Assembly (NCBI RefSeq): GCF_023283825.1
Contig: NZ_JAKILD010000009.1
Location: 1 to 64,000 of the forward strand
Direction: 5' to 3'
Length of the DNA stretch: 64,000 nucleotides
Source: Shewanella olleyana
GTDB lineage: Bacteria > Pseudomonadota > Gammaproteobacteria > Enterobacterales > Shewanellaceae
In this document: positions 17,866 through 26,544 of the stretch, in pieces
Numbering within the stretch: position 1 is the stretch's first letter
Layout: each line of letters opens with the position of its first letter
Notes under the pieces: model-generated
Seen by the model: only the letters and a program-made list of their open reading frames with translations
Databases searched by the model: none
What the model was told of the DNA's origin: nothing
Translations under genes and position numbers: made by a program

Positions 17866-18882
17866 ATGATCACTCACGAGCCAACGCCCCATTATCTTGC
17901 CAACCCTGATAGATATAAAAACATGGCCTTTGAACCTTGTGGCCGAAGTGGTATTCGCTTGCCGAAGTTATCCTTAGGTTTGTGGCAAAACTTTGGCGCC
18001 GATGACTCGCAAAGTAATGCCCGTAGCATGCTGCAAACGGCTTTTGATGCTGGTATCACTCATTTTGATTTAGCCAATAACTACGGCCCTCATTACGGCG
18101 CTGCAGAGTCAACATTCGGGGCTATTTATCAGCAAGACTTTACGCCGTATCGTGATGAGTTAATTATTTCCAGTAAAGCAGGTTATGACATGTGGCCTGG
18201 GCCATATGGTATGGGTGGCTCACGTAAATATTTAGTCGCAAGTTGCGATCAAAGCCTTAAACGAACTGGGCTTGAGTATTTTGATATTTTTTATCATCAC
18301 TGTATGGACCCTGACACTCCCATAGAAGAAACCATGCAAGCATTAGATTACATCGTCCGCTCAGGGCGTGCTTTGTATGTCGGGGTTTCAAATTATCAAC
18401 CAGCACAAACTCAGCAAGCGGTAAAAATACTACGTGAATTAGGCACGCCACTGCTTATTCATCAGCCACGCTATAATATGTTTGATCGCTGGATTGAAGA
18501 TGGCTTAACCCAAGTATTACAAGATGAAGGCGTTGGCTCAATTGTCTTCTCACCTCTGGCTCAAGGGGTATTAACTGATAAATACCTTAAAGGGATCCCG
18601 CAAGACTCACGTGCAGCTCAGCAACACCAAATTTATTTAGCTGATAAAGACATCACCCCAGCAAAGCTAAACAAAGTGACCGCATTAAACGAATTAGCAC
18701 AACAACGTCAGCAATCACTTGCGCAAATGGCCATCGCATGGACCTTACATAATACTGCTGTCACCAGCTGCTTAATTGGTGCCAGTCGCCCAGCTCAAAT
18801 TACTGATTCAGTGAAAGCGCTTAATCATCTTGAATTTAGTACCGATGAAATATCTGTTATTAATACCATCCTAAAGGATTAG
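17866..18882 (+). CDS. gpr: Aldo-keto reductase, YghZ/Gpr-like (L-glyceraldehyde 3-phosphate reductase type)
   Basis: A 338-residue NADPH-dependent TIM-barrel reductase. The AKR tetrad is visible: D68 and Y73 in HFDLANNYG, K104 in ISSKAGYDMW, and H144 or H145 in IFYHHCMD. The stretches LSLGLWQNFG, KAGYDMWPGPYGMGGSRKYL and VGVSNYQPAQTQ closely match E. coli YghZ (Gpr), which reduces L-glyceraldehyde 3-phosphate and methylglyoxal, so a detoxifying role is likely. AGGATGATAA precedes the ATG. The next gene begins 10 bases after the stop, so the two are probably one operon. The symbol is by similarity only. Confidence 0.85.
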   Translation: MITHEPTPHYLANPDRYKNMAFEPCGRSGIRLPKLSLGLWQNFGADDSQSNARSMLQTAFDAGITHFDLANNYGPHYGAAESTFGAIYQQDFTPYRDELIISSKAGYDMWPGPYGMGGSRKYLVASCDQSLKRTGLEYFDIFYHHCMDPDTPIEETMQALDYIVRSGRALYVGVSNYQPAQTQQAVKILRELGTPLLIHQPRYNMFDRWIEDGLTQVLQDEGVGSIVFSPLAQGVLTDKYLKGIPQDSRAAQQHQIYLADKDITPAKLNKVTALNELAQQRQQSLAQMAIAWTLHNTAVTSCLIGASRPAQITDSVKALNHLEFSTDEISVINTILKD

Positions 18883-18892
18883 GACTCATACC

Positions 18893-19495
18893 ATGAAAAA
18901 CGACACCGGCTTTCAGCAAAATCTTAACTCTACCTTGGTAAAAGGTATGGCAATACTCGCTTTAATTGGGACACTTTTGATGACAATAATTAATCCGGCT
19001 GCCGCTGCGATAAATCCGGCTTATCTAGATAATATCAAAGCAATAAAAATCAATAACAACCAAGTCATTACCGCAGGGCTGCCCACTAAAAGTGAATTTA
19101 CTACACTCGCAGATGCGGGGGTTGAGGTCGTGATCAATTTAATTCCCACCAATAATCCTAACTACTTGCAGCAAGAAGCAGACTTAGTCGAAAAGTCAGG
19201 CATGAAATACGAAAATATTGAAGTGGATTGGCAGCAGCCCACAATAGAAGACGTTGAGCAGTTTTTTACTGTTATGGAACGTCATAACGACAAATCGATA
19301 TTGGTTCATTGTGCGGCAAACTATCGCGCCTCTGCATTTTATTACTTGTACCTTGCCACCCAAGGTATCGATGTATCTGGAGAAGTACTAGAAGATACAT
19401 TATCGCCTTGGGGCGACTTACAACAAAGCTTTGCGAAATACCCTCAGTGGCGACAACTCATTGAAGAGGTAAAACAAAAATATACGCCTCAGTAA
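18893..19495 (+). CDS. Exported protein tyrosine/dual-specificity-type phosphatase
   Basis: A 200-residue protein with an N-terminal hydrophobic signal (about 15-39, ending PAAAA), so probably periplasmic. The domain is of the small DSP/PTP type: ITAGLPTKSEFTTLADAGVEVVINL (an entry strand-helix typical of this family), then the Cx5R signature HCAANYRAS with nucleophile C140 and phosphate-binding R145. The possible general acid is D112 in EVDWQQP. Related proteins are fused to or found beside beta-lactamase-hydrolase-like sulfur enzymes, but here the partner is an aldo-keto reductase 10 bases upstream. The substrate is unknown; a phosphosugar or phosphoprotein are both possible. Confidence 0.8.
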   Translation: MKNDTGFQQNLNSTLVKGMAILALIGTLLMTIINPAAAAINPAYLDNIKAIKINNNQVITAGLPTKSEFTTLADAGVEVVINLIPTNNPNYLQQEADLVEKSGMKYENIEVDWQQPTIEDVEQFFTVMERHNDKSILVHCAANYRASAFYYLYLATQGIDVSGEVLEDTLSPWGDLQQSFAKYPQWRQLIEEVKQKYTPQ

Positions 19496-19518
19496 ATATC
19501 TTATATTCAAAAACAAAA

Positions 19519-19565
19519 ACGGCCACTTTCTTGTTCCAGAAGAAAGTGGCCTAGTGTTATTTTTT
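19519..19565 (+). terminator. Probable rho-independent terminator after the gpr operon
   Basis: A 12-base perfect stem GGCCACTTTCTT / AAGAAAGTGGCC with loop GTTCCAG, followed after eight bases by a T-run. The U-tract is a little far from the stem. Confidence 0.6.
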
Positions 19566-19775
19566 AGCAATAAAAGGATGAAGTAATATCGCTAAATTGA
19601 ACACTGATCTTGCTATTTTTAAGACTAACTTCTTTGTTTAAAAACGCCTGTCTTAAATAACGTTTCATTAATAAAGAAGCGTGTGATGTCTAAAGTGAAA
19701 TGTTCCAGATTCCATATTAAAACATCACTGTGCACCGGATTAGCAGCATTAAAAGGATGAAGTAATAATGCTAAA
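19563..19775. repeat. Pair of direct repeats carrying TTAGC...GCTAA palindromes
   Basis: Two copies, at 19563-19596 and 19740-19775, share the exact block TAAAAGGATGAAGTAATA, and each is bracketed by TTTAGC/TTAGCA and GCTAAA inverted ends. They are about 177 bases apart in the 360-base gap between two convergent genes. They may be duplicated regulatory or recombination sites, or the ends of a lost insertion. No gene is apparent between them. Confidence 0.6.
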
Positions 19776-19857
19776 AATCAGTACCTTGTTACACTCAAGA
19801 AAACCAAAGGGTTATCATATATCCGCAATGCAGTGACAGATAACCCTGCTACTATTT

Positions 19858-22530
19858 TTAGTATTGGTAATCAAACTGCAGAGTGAATTCTGTACCTGGC
19901 TCTTTTGCGTATACCACCACATCTTGTTGGTCGTATTCAGTGGTTTCACCAAGGATATTTTTTACTTTAAACTTCACGCCAAAGCTTTCTGTTGGTAAGA
20001 AGCTATAAGTGAAATCTAAACTATGGAAAGGTTGCTCATAAACGTCATCTAAACCACCACGTCCACCATAAGCAATACGTTCACCAAAGACGTTATATAC
20101 CAGTGTAGCGCTATGGGATTCATTTGCTGAGTCATAGCTAAATTGCATATTAGCTACCCATTCTGAATGACCTGTCATACGGCGTTTATTATTTGTTGGG
20201 TCAATCTCACCGTTACCAGTAATTTCAATTTCTGAATCACTTAAGGTTAAGTTACCCGCAATGAAGAAGTCTTCCCAAAAGCCACCTTCACTACCAATAA
20301 AGCCAAGGTCATGTAAGAACTCAGTTTCGAGGCCGTAAATCACACCTGACTCAGCGTTATAGAACTTAAGCTGGCGACCCGCTTCCGAAATACGTTGAAT
20401 CGCTTCAATCGGTGCATCGACATCTTTATAGAAGCCGCCCACACTCCAGTTCGCACCATCTTCAGAGTAGTGTTCCCAGCGTAAATCTAGGTTGTATATG
20501 TCTGAACTTTCAAGCTCTGGATTACCGAAGAAATCAAAACCCGTTATAGGATCTTGGAAACGTACCGGCGCAACTTCACGTAAGTCAGGTCGTACTAGAG
20601 TTTTACTTGCTCCAAATCGCCATTGGCTTACGTCTGATGATTTCCAGGTTAACGACATTGACGGGAACCAGCCATCTTCAGCGATTGCGTAATCTTCCAT
20701 ATCATAACGACCACCTTCGTCAGACACTTCACCATCTGGCGTCAGCGGCAGAGTTACACGGCGAAAATCTTCATAACGCACCCCAGCAACAAAGCGCCAT
20801 ACATCGTCAAAGTCGATATCAAGATTAACAAAGCCAGCATCAATCATTTCTGCCGCAATGTAATCTTCAGTGTCTGTTGAGGCATCTTTAAGTTCTAAAT
20901 CTAAGTTGTCATTGGCAATGTTTTCATCAGAGAAAATATTGTCAAATTCACCCGATAAAATGTCACCGTTTGGATCGGTTGGGCTTAAGCCAACATCAAA
21001 ACCTAGGCGGGTTGCATAGCTTTCACGAGTACGTTCAAAATATTCATAACCACCGCTAATTTTCAACACATTCATGCCAAATTCAAACGGCAGGGTTAAG
21101 TCAAACTTGTAGTTTTCGGTATTATCGTCAAGGCGGCTATACACATACTTTGGCGCATCTTGAGTATTCAAGTTGCGGCTTGTCATGTTGTTCGCATCAT
21201 CGAATAACACGTTATACGTGTATGAAAGCTCATTAGGAGCATAACGCTTTGAACTTGCGTCTGAATACATCCAATTTGCTTCTAAATCCCAAAGGTATTC
21301 GAAAAAGTGATTACCCTGAATTTGGTTACTGATTAGATTACGTTCTTCATAAGATACGTCATACACTTGCAGCGCATTTGGCTCAGAAATAGTATCGATA
21401 GTTTCTTCTATAGCTACTGAAACATCATCAGAAGTATCACGTAGGTAAGTCGAAAAGGTCTGGATTTTATGATCGTATCCAATTTCTAAACCTAAATTGA
21501 GCATGCCAGACATTTGCACGATTGAATCGGTACCCATGACATCTTTTGAGTTTTCGATTTGCACGTTGTCAGCATCACCCGCTAACTCAACTTCTGTTTT
21601 TGTGTAGTTTTCAGCTTGCTCTTTGTAAGAGGCTGCTGCCATCGCACCAAAAATAATATCGTCGCTGAGATCCCAGCGGTCACCAATGGCGATATTGCCA
21701 CGAATACCTGGGTCAGTGCTTTCAGTGAAAACCGTCATATCACGATACATATCGCTGGCTAAGCCACGGTTAATTTCCTGCGCTTGGGCAAAATCAATGG
21801 TACCGTTTGAGCCAGTAACGATATCAATTGGGCTGATCCCGCCATACATGTTCGTGACGTCATTAATACTATTTGGCATCTCACGAGTGCCATCATCTTG
21901 TCCTGTCCAGTCGTCACCACCACCGTTATAGGTGTAGGTATCGTCAGAATCATTGGTGTTGTAACGACCACCTAATGAAACTTTAAAAAAGAAATCTGCT
22001 GGAATCGATTTAGTACGAATATCAACGTGACCACCACCAAATGCGGCAGGTGTGCTGGCTGTACTCGCTTTTTGTACTGAGAGTGATTCGATAATTGAAG
22101 CTGGGAACATATCCAGCGGAACCACGTTACGAGTTGGATCGGGTGATGGCACAACGGCACCATTTAAAGAAGTACTTGAATAACGTTCACCTAAACCACG
22201 CACATAAATAAACTTGCCATCTTTTAGGGTTAAACCAGTCACACGGCGAAGTGCTGCAGCGGCGTCACTGTCACCCGTTCGAGAAATTTGGTCAGCACCC
22301 ATAATGTCGACGACAGTAGGCTGCTCACGACGTTCTTCAACAGCAGCTGAAGCGGAGGTGCGCAAACGACCAGTAACAGCAATAACTTCAATTGGGAAAT
22401 CTTCACCCGGATCAATCTCAGGTGTTTCTTCCGAGTAAGCAGGCAGTGTTGTAAAAAGTGAGGCTACTGAAATAGCAGTTACAACAGCTAGGCTTAGCTT
22501 GTTAGCGATAAAACTCGGCTTGGTTTTCAT
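19858..22530 (-). CDS. TonB-dependent outer-membrane receptor
   Basis: An 890-residue receptor (903 if read from the upstream ATG at 22569). I prefer the ATG at 22530 because it gives a normal signal peptide, MKTKPSFIANKLSLAVV to LPAYSEE. After a short spacer comes the plug domain (EVIAVTGRL, VVDIMGADQISRTGDSDAAAALRRVTGLTL, YVRGLGERYSSTSLNGAVVPSPDP, GGGHVDIRTKS), then a large beta-barrel ending in the aromatic strand FTLQFDYQY. It lacks the STN signalling extension. Such receptors import siderophores, glycans, or other scarce nutrients with TonB energy. It lies downstream of, and on the same strand as, the 943-residue lipoprotein, with two hairpins between them; the pairing suggests joint function. 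The phosphate link is inferred only from the Pho-box-like site upstream of that gene. Confidence 0.9.
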   Translation of the reverse strand: MKTKPSFIANKLSLAVVTAISVASLFTTLPAYSEETPEIDPGEDFPIEVIAVTGRLRTSASAAVEERREQPTVVDIMGADQISRTGDSDAAAALRRVTGLTLKDGKFIYVRGLGERYSSTSLNGAVVPSPDPTRNVVPLDMFPASIIESLSVQKASTASTPAAFGGGHVDIRTKSIPADFFFKVSLGGRYNTNDSDDTYTYNGGGDDWTGQDDGTREMPNSINDVTNMYGGISPIDIVTGSNGTIDFAQAQEINRGLASDMYRDMTVFTESTDPGIRGNIAIGDRWDLSDDIIFGAMAAASYKEQAENYTKTEVELAGDADNVQIENSKDVMGTDSIVQMSGMLNLGLEIGYDHKIQTFSTYLRDTSDDVSVAIEETIDTISEPNALQVYDVSYEERNLISNQIQGNHFFEYLWDLEANWMYSDASSKRYAPNELSYTYNVLFDDANNMTSRNLNTQDAPKYVYSRLDDNTENYKFDLTLPFEFGMNVLKISGGYEYFERTRESYATRLGFDVGLSPTDPNGDILSGEFDNIFSDENIANDNLDLELKDASTDTEDYIAAEMIDAGFVNLDIDFDDVWRFVAGVRYEDFRRVTLPLTPDGEVSDEGGRYDMEDYAIAEDGWFPSMSLTWKSSDVSQWRFGASKTLVRPDLREVAPVRFQDPITGFDFFGNPELESSDIYNLDLRWEHYSEDGANWSVGGFYKDVDAPIEAIQRISEAGRQLKFYNAESGVIYGLETEFLHDLGFIGSEGGFWEDFFIAGNLTLSDSEIEITGNGEIDPTNNKRRMTGHSEWVANMQFSYDSANESHSATLVYNVFGERIAYGGRGGLDDVYEQPFHSLDFTYSFLPTESFGVKFKVKNILGETTEYDQQDVVVYAKEPGTEFTLQFDYQY

Positions 22531-22654
22531 AGCGTTTTTCAATCCTGTACACAGTTCAGGTAGCGCCATCTCGATGCAGTTTGACGGCAGCGTCTAGAGC
22601 ATCAGTGGCAGATAATTAACTTGGTTATTTCGGTTGTAGCATTAGGACAAACTT

Positions 22655-22722
22655 TAAAAAGCGCTCAGTGATAGAGACTGTCTGAGCGCTTTTTTAAACA
22701 TCAGAGGAACACCCTCTGATGT
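22655..22722. terminator. Two adjacent terminator-like hairpins between the lipoprotein and receptor genes
   Basis: The first stem is AAAAAGCGCTCAG / CTGAGCGCTTTTTT (22655-22696), flanked by A- and T-runs on the respective strands. The second is CATCAGAGG / CCTCTGATG (22700-22722). Together they would attenuate read-through from the lipoprotein gene into the receptor gene, lowering receptor synthesis relative to lipoprotein. Confidence 0.75.
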
Positions 22723-22745
22723 TTAAGGCTTAGTAACTCATTCAG

Positions 22746-25577
22746 TTACTTAATAAAAGCCCAACCTTCACGCCAATCAGTCTGGCCATCGAATGCACCG
22801 ATATAATCAGTTGATTCGAAGAAGGTATCAGTTGTGCTCATATCAAGACCTGTACCTAGCAATACTGTGTCAGTACCTGCAGGCATACCGTCTGTTAATG
22901 TCACTGCTTGAGCTGAGTTGCCCGTTTGCGCTAAGAACCATGCTTCTGTGTCAACGGCATCAGTCGTTGCAGCATTGTCAGAGCTATACTTAAACGGCTC
23001 GTTACAATCGATAACTGAGTGAGAAATCATTAATGACCCATCGTTAACATTGCCTACAAGACCAGCATAAGTCCCGTCTAACTCTAAACACTCACCAGAT
23101 TCAGTTTCAGCAGTTGAACCTTTACGACCTTGAATCAGTAAGTTGTGGATTGAAGCCGCAGTTGCAACGCGAAGGATAATCCCTTCACCTTTGTCGCCAC
23201 TGGCATTTTCAATATCAACACCTGGTAAAATCGTTACGTTTGAGATAGTTGGGTTAGACACTGGCGTATCGTCAGTCCCTTTATGGCTGTCGCCTTCAAA
23301 GCCACGGTTAGCTTGACCATCTTCGTGAGTGATATACACGTATTGTGCTTTACCCTGCCAGCCGTTAGTCCAATCTAAGCTGTCATCGAAGTTGTCTGTT
23401 AAGTAAACGTATTTAAGGTTTACCGCACCACCCCAGAACTCCACACCATCATCGCCATTCGCATGAACTTGAATATGGTCAACTTGAGTTCCGCTACCCA
23501 CTGCAGCAAACGAGATACCGTTCATTTCTTGAGTATCATTAACTTTGAAACCAGCGTATTTCACTACCACGTAGCTAACTTGACCGCTGCTATCTGCATT
23601 GTCGTTACCGCCGTATGGGAAATCGCCAACTTCGAATGAAGCATCACAAACATTTTTATCAGGACAAGTGTTTGTTTCGCCGTTACCCAGTAAAACTAAA
23701 CCACCCCATTGGCCGCGCTCACCTTCTGCGCCAGCAATCACATCTTGTTGCGATGTCATTACGATTGGGTGCTCAGCACTACCTTGAGCCATGATTTTTG
23801 AGCCACGGCTTACTGCAATGTAGCTGTTATCAGTAGCAAACATTTGTGTGCCAGCTTGAATGGCCAATGTTGCAGAATCAGTATTATCACCACCTACAAC
23901 CACTGCGCCGCCATCGACTTTGTACATCACGTTTTGACCAGCAAGCAGTGTTGTATTTGTAGTAATGTTGCCTTGGATTGAACAAACTAAAGTGACGCTG
24001 TCATCTTTATAAAGACCTGCAACCACTTCTTCAGAAGTTGTGCCAACAGGACATGACGTTAATACAGGTAACTCAGTGGGTGCAGGAGCTGCATCCTCAT
24101 GAATTGCAGTCGTCCAACCGCTAGTCCAGTCAGTCGTGCCGTCAAATGCACCGATGTACTGCGCATCAACTAAACGGTCATCCATATTGGCTAAATCAGC
24201 CGCGCCACCAGTTAAGGCAACTGAAGATGAATTAGGCATGTAATCAGTTAAGTCAGATGCTCCGACTAAGTTGCCTTCTTGCTCAAGGAACCATTGCTCC
24301 ACATCAAGCGCTAATGTGCGGCCTTCTTCAGCATCAGGTTTTGCATCTTTAAACGGCTCAATACAATCGATTAAGCTGTTTTGCATGTTTAAATTGCCAG
24401 CTTCAGCTGCTAAAACTGTATTGTCATCATTAACTTCTAAACACTCACCAGAAGCAACATCACCTTTAACCAGCATGTTGTAAGCATCTACTGCTGTGCC
24501 TTTACGTAATAAAATACCTTCAGCATCGTCACCGCCACTGTTGGTGCCGTTAGCCACTTGAATGGTGAAGTTAGCGAGAGTTGGACGAGATTGAGGCTCT
24601 GCATCAGCGCTGCTGTTGCTGTCAGCTTCGATACCACGGTTAGAACCGTTATCTTCTTGGCGGATATAAACGTGTTGTGCACTACCTTGCCAACCGTTAG
24701 TCCAATCTAAAGAATCATCAAAGTTTTCTGTTAATACAACGTGTGAAAGTGAAACGTTACCGCCCCAGAATTCAACGCCGTCATCGTTATTTTTATGAAT
24801 TTGGATATGGTCAACAGTTGTGCCTGCACCTACTGCTGCAAAACTGATACCGTTCATTTCTTGGGTATCGTTGATTTTAAAACCACCAAACTCAACGCGG
24901 ACATATTGGATAACACCTGAGCTATCTTCAGTGTCATCACCACCATAGCTGTGGCTACCGACTTCAAAAGCGGCATCACAACTGGTTAAGTCAGGACATG
25001 AGTTAACTGGCGCGTTACCTAAAACAACTAAGCCGCCCCACTGTCCCGCTTCGCCTTCTTGACCCAGTGCAGATTCAAGAGAGGTAAATACGATAGGTGC
25101 TTCAGCTGTACCTTCAGCCATAATTTTTGAATCACGGCTAATGACTAGGTAAGACTCGCTACCACCCACGATTTTAGTGCCAGCCATTACTGATAGCTCA
25201 ACCGAGTCTGCTTTATCAGCACCCGCGATAACAGCACCATCAAGCATCCAAACTACATCATTACCAAGAATGATTTTGTCGCCATCTTGACCACCAACAT
25301 TGACGGTTGAAGCTGCAGTAGAAGGAGCAAGTGTGCCAGATAACACCCAAACCTCTTTGCCGTCTATCGCTGCGATTGTCGCGCTCTTCTCAGCAAAGCC
25401 ACCGTAAGCCGCTTCCTGATCTGATACGTCAGGAGTCGTTGGCGTATCCGGGGTCGTTGGTGTTTCCGTATCTGAACCTGTATCGATATTGATATCACCA
25501 CCACAACCAGCAAGTAATAAAGTTGCAGAAAGTGCAGCAGATACAGCGTTAAGTTTAAAAATGTTTTTCAGTTCCAT
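22746..25577 (-). CDS. Large lipoprotein of two homologous beta-helix-like halves
   Basis: About 943 residues with a clear lipoprotein signal, MELKNIFKLNAVSAALSATL then LLAGC, followed by a Thr/Pro-rich linker. The start at 25577 is chosen because GGAG lies 7 bases upstream; the ATG at 25581-25583 overlaps that site. The mature part is an internal duplication: each half contains QWGGLVVLGN, CDAAFEVG or CDASFEVG, DSSG-x-[IV]-x-Y-V, NDTQEMNGISFAAVG, VDHIQ[IV]H, DDGVEFWGG, NFDDSLDWTNGWQG and IGAFDG-x-TDW. The repeated strand-turn pattern suggests a right-handed parallel beta-helix. No catalytic motif is recognised. It sits immediately upstream of a TonB-dependent receptor, so a role in binding or processing that receptor's ligand is plausible. 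Confidence 0.85.
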   Translation of the reverse strand: MELKNIFKLNAVSAALSATLLLAGCGGDINIDTGSDTETPTTPDTPTTPDVSDQEAAYGGFAEKSATIAAIDGKEVWVLSGTLAPSTAASTVNVGGQDGDKIILGNDVVWMLDGAVIAGADKADSVELSVMAGTKIVGGSESYLVISRDSKIMAEGTAEAPIVFTSLESALGQEGEAGQWGGLVVLGNAPVNSCPDLTSCDAAFEVGSHSYGGDDTEDSSGVIQYVRVEFGGFKINDTQEMNGISFAAVGAGTTVDHIQIHKNNDDGVEFWGGNVSLSHVVLTENFDDSLDWTNGWQGSAQHVYIRQEDNGSNRGIEADSNSSADAEPQSRPTLANFTIQVANGTNSGGDDAEGILLRKGTAVDAYNMLVKGDVASGECLEVNDDNTVLAAEAGNLNMQNSLIDCIEPFKDAKPDAEEGRTLALDVEQWFLEQEGNLVGASDLTDYMPNSSSVALTGGAADLANMDDRLVDAQYIGAFDGTTDWTSGWTTAIHEDAAPAPTELPVLTSCPVGTTSEEVVAGLYKDDSVTLVCSIQGNITTNTTLLAGQNVMYKVDGGAVVVGGDNTDSATLAIQAGTQMFATDNSYIAVSRGSKIMAQGSAEHPIVMTSQQDVIAGAEGERGQWGGLVLLGNGETNTCPDKNVCDASFEVGDFPYGGNDNADSSGQVSYVVVKYAGFKVNDTQEMNGISFAAVGSGTQVDHIQVHANGDDGVEFWGGAVNLKYVYLTDNFDDSLDWTNGWQGKAQYVYITHEDGQANRGFEGDSHKGTDDTPVSNPTISNVTILPGVDIENASGDKGEGIILRVATAASIHNLLIQGRKGSTAETESGECLELDGTYAGLVGNVNDGSLMISHSVIDCNEPFKYSSDNAATTDAVDTEAWFLAQTGNSAQAVTLTDGMPAGTDTVLLGTGLDMSTTDTFFESTDYIGAFDGQTDWREGWAFIK

Positions 25578-25644
25578 TGTCATCTCCGAAGACGGATTTA
25601 AGCGTGTTAAGTAATTTGGCTGGTCGACAAATTAACTCGCTTAA

Positions 25645-25673
25645 ATGACAGAAAGACTGCGCAGAAATGACAA
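25645..25673 (-). promoter_or_regulatory. Pho-box-like direct repeats upstream of the lipoprotein/receptor pair
   Basis: Read on the minus strand, TTGTCAT (25667-25673), a weaker GCGCAGT (25656-25662) and CTGTCAT (25645-25651) are spaced exactly 11 bases apart, as in PhoB boxes built of 7-mers with 4-base T-rich spacers. Ten bases further downstream is TAATTT, a possible -10 element. The outer two units match the CTGTCAT consensus well and the middle unit does not. Regulation by phosphate is therefore an inference. Confidence 0.5.
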
Positions 25674-25873
25674 CAAAGTTTCACAAATGTGAACCAAATA
25701 TTAATACCCATAAATAACAGCAACTTAAGTAATGGTACATATGGGGCTTATTTGTCACAAAATTAACAATAATTTCACTAAGATAGCTTTGAGTACAACT
25801 TTTTGGGGAAATAGCATTGGTCTTAGCGCTGAAAATAGTGCGTAAATGCCATGTAAACCTGAACAGATAGAAG

Positions 25874-26164
25874 CTGATTATTTACAATGGTGAAGTGATT
25901 GAAATAAAGCTTGGTTACCCTGAAGCTTTTGGCGAAAATGCTGGCGGTGGATTAGCAGAATTTCTGGGGTTAGGACCTGAAATAGACTTCTGTTTTAGAA
26001 GTGGCGGCTGTACACCTAACGTTGAAGTAGGCTCATCAAACTTACGTTACGGCTACAATCTAGATAATGAAACTATAAATTTTCATGTTCGCTATATTGA
26101 ACCAACTGACACTAATGGCTCAGCAACGACCTACATCTTAACGGTCTATATCACAAGTTATTAG
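25874..26164 (+). CDS. Hypothetical protein, beta-strand rich; start uncertain, possible gene fragment
   Basis: The frame from the TAG at 25868 to the stop at 26164 encodes about 96 residues beginning KLIIYNGEVIEIKLGYPEAFG and ending ILTVYITSY. It contains no ATG; the first conventional candidate is the GTG at 25895 (89 residues). The composition (aromatic and Thr-rich beta-strands, a C-x5-C pair) looks like part of an extracellular Ig-like or structural domain. A good terminator follows 20 bases after the stop, supporting transcription in this direction. It may be the tail of a decayed larger gene. No family recognised. Confidence 0.4.
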   Translation: MIIYNGEVIEIKLGYPEAFGENAGGGLAEFLGLGPEIDFCFRSGGCTPNVEVGSSNLRYGYNLDNETINFHVRYIEPTDTNGSATTYILTVYITSY

Positions 26165-26184
26165 CCACCGATGTGCTTTTAAAT

Positions 26185-26222
26185 AAAAATAGGTTTAGCC
26201 GTTCAAGCTAAACCTATTTTTT
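26185..26222 (+). terminator. Rho-independent terminator
   Basis: Stem AAATAGGTTTAGC / GCTAAACCTATTT with loop CGTTCAA and flanking A- and T-runs; it follows the hypothetical gene at 25874-26164 and could act in both directions. Confidence 0.85.
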
Positions 26223-26236
26223 GTTAGCATGCCCTG

Positions 26237-26479
26237 CTAAACTGCAGCTTTATCTTCCATTTTCCATTGCACAGCCAGTAATCCCTGCACAACCGCCACG
26301 CCTATAAAGTCTGTCCCAAATGGATTAAATAGCACCCAAGGTTCGGTCTAAATTGCTGCTACTCGTTCTACAGTTGAAAGCGATCGTAATAAGTAACCTT
26401 CAATCGAAATCGCAATTGCGACTATGGTACTTGCCGTTTGAACAATAACGAATGTAACGGCCTGACCTGGGCTAGCATG
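26237..26479 (-). pseudogene. Remnant of a TRAP (TAXI-type) fused permease C-terminus
   Basis: Minus-strand translation gives ASPGQAVTFVIVQTASTIVA and then IAISIEGYLLRSLSTVERVA, a TAG stop at 26349-26351, and in the same frame LFNPFGTDFIGVAVVQGLLA and VQWKMEDKAAV before a second stop. The EGYLLR-x-L-x-x-x-ER and TDFIG elements, with hydrophobic flanks, are those found at the end of 4TM/12TM TRAP transporter permeases. An in-frame stop interrupts it and nothing upstream continues the gene, so only a decayed tail survives. Identification is from memory of the family and is moderate. Confidence 0.5.
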
Positions 26480-26544
26480 CTAGCTTCTGGGTTAGGTAAG
26501 TCAGCACTTTAAATAATCTTTTATATTAAAGATGATTGGGAAGT

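Noticed and set aside
19768-19833. 21-codon ORF after the second direct repeat (MLKISTLLHS...)
   Set aside because: Too short and with no conservation evidence; AGGATGAAGTAATAATG alone is not enough.
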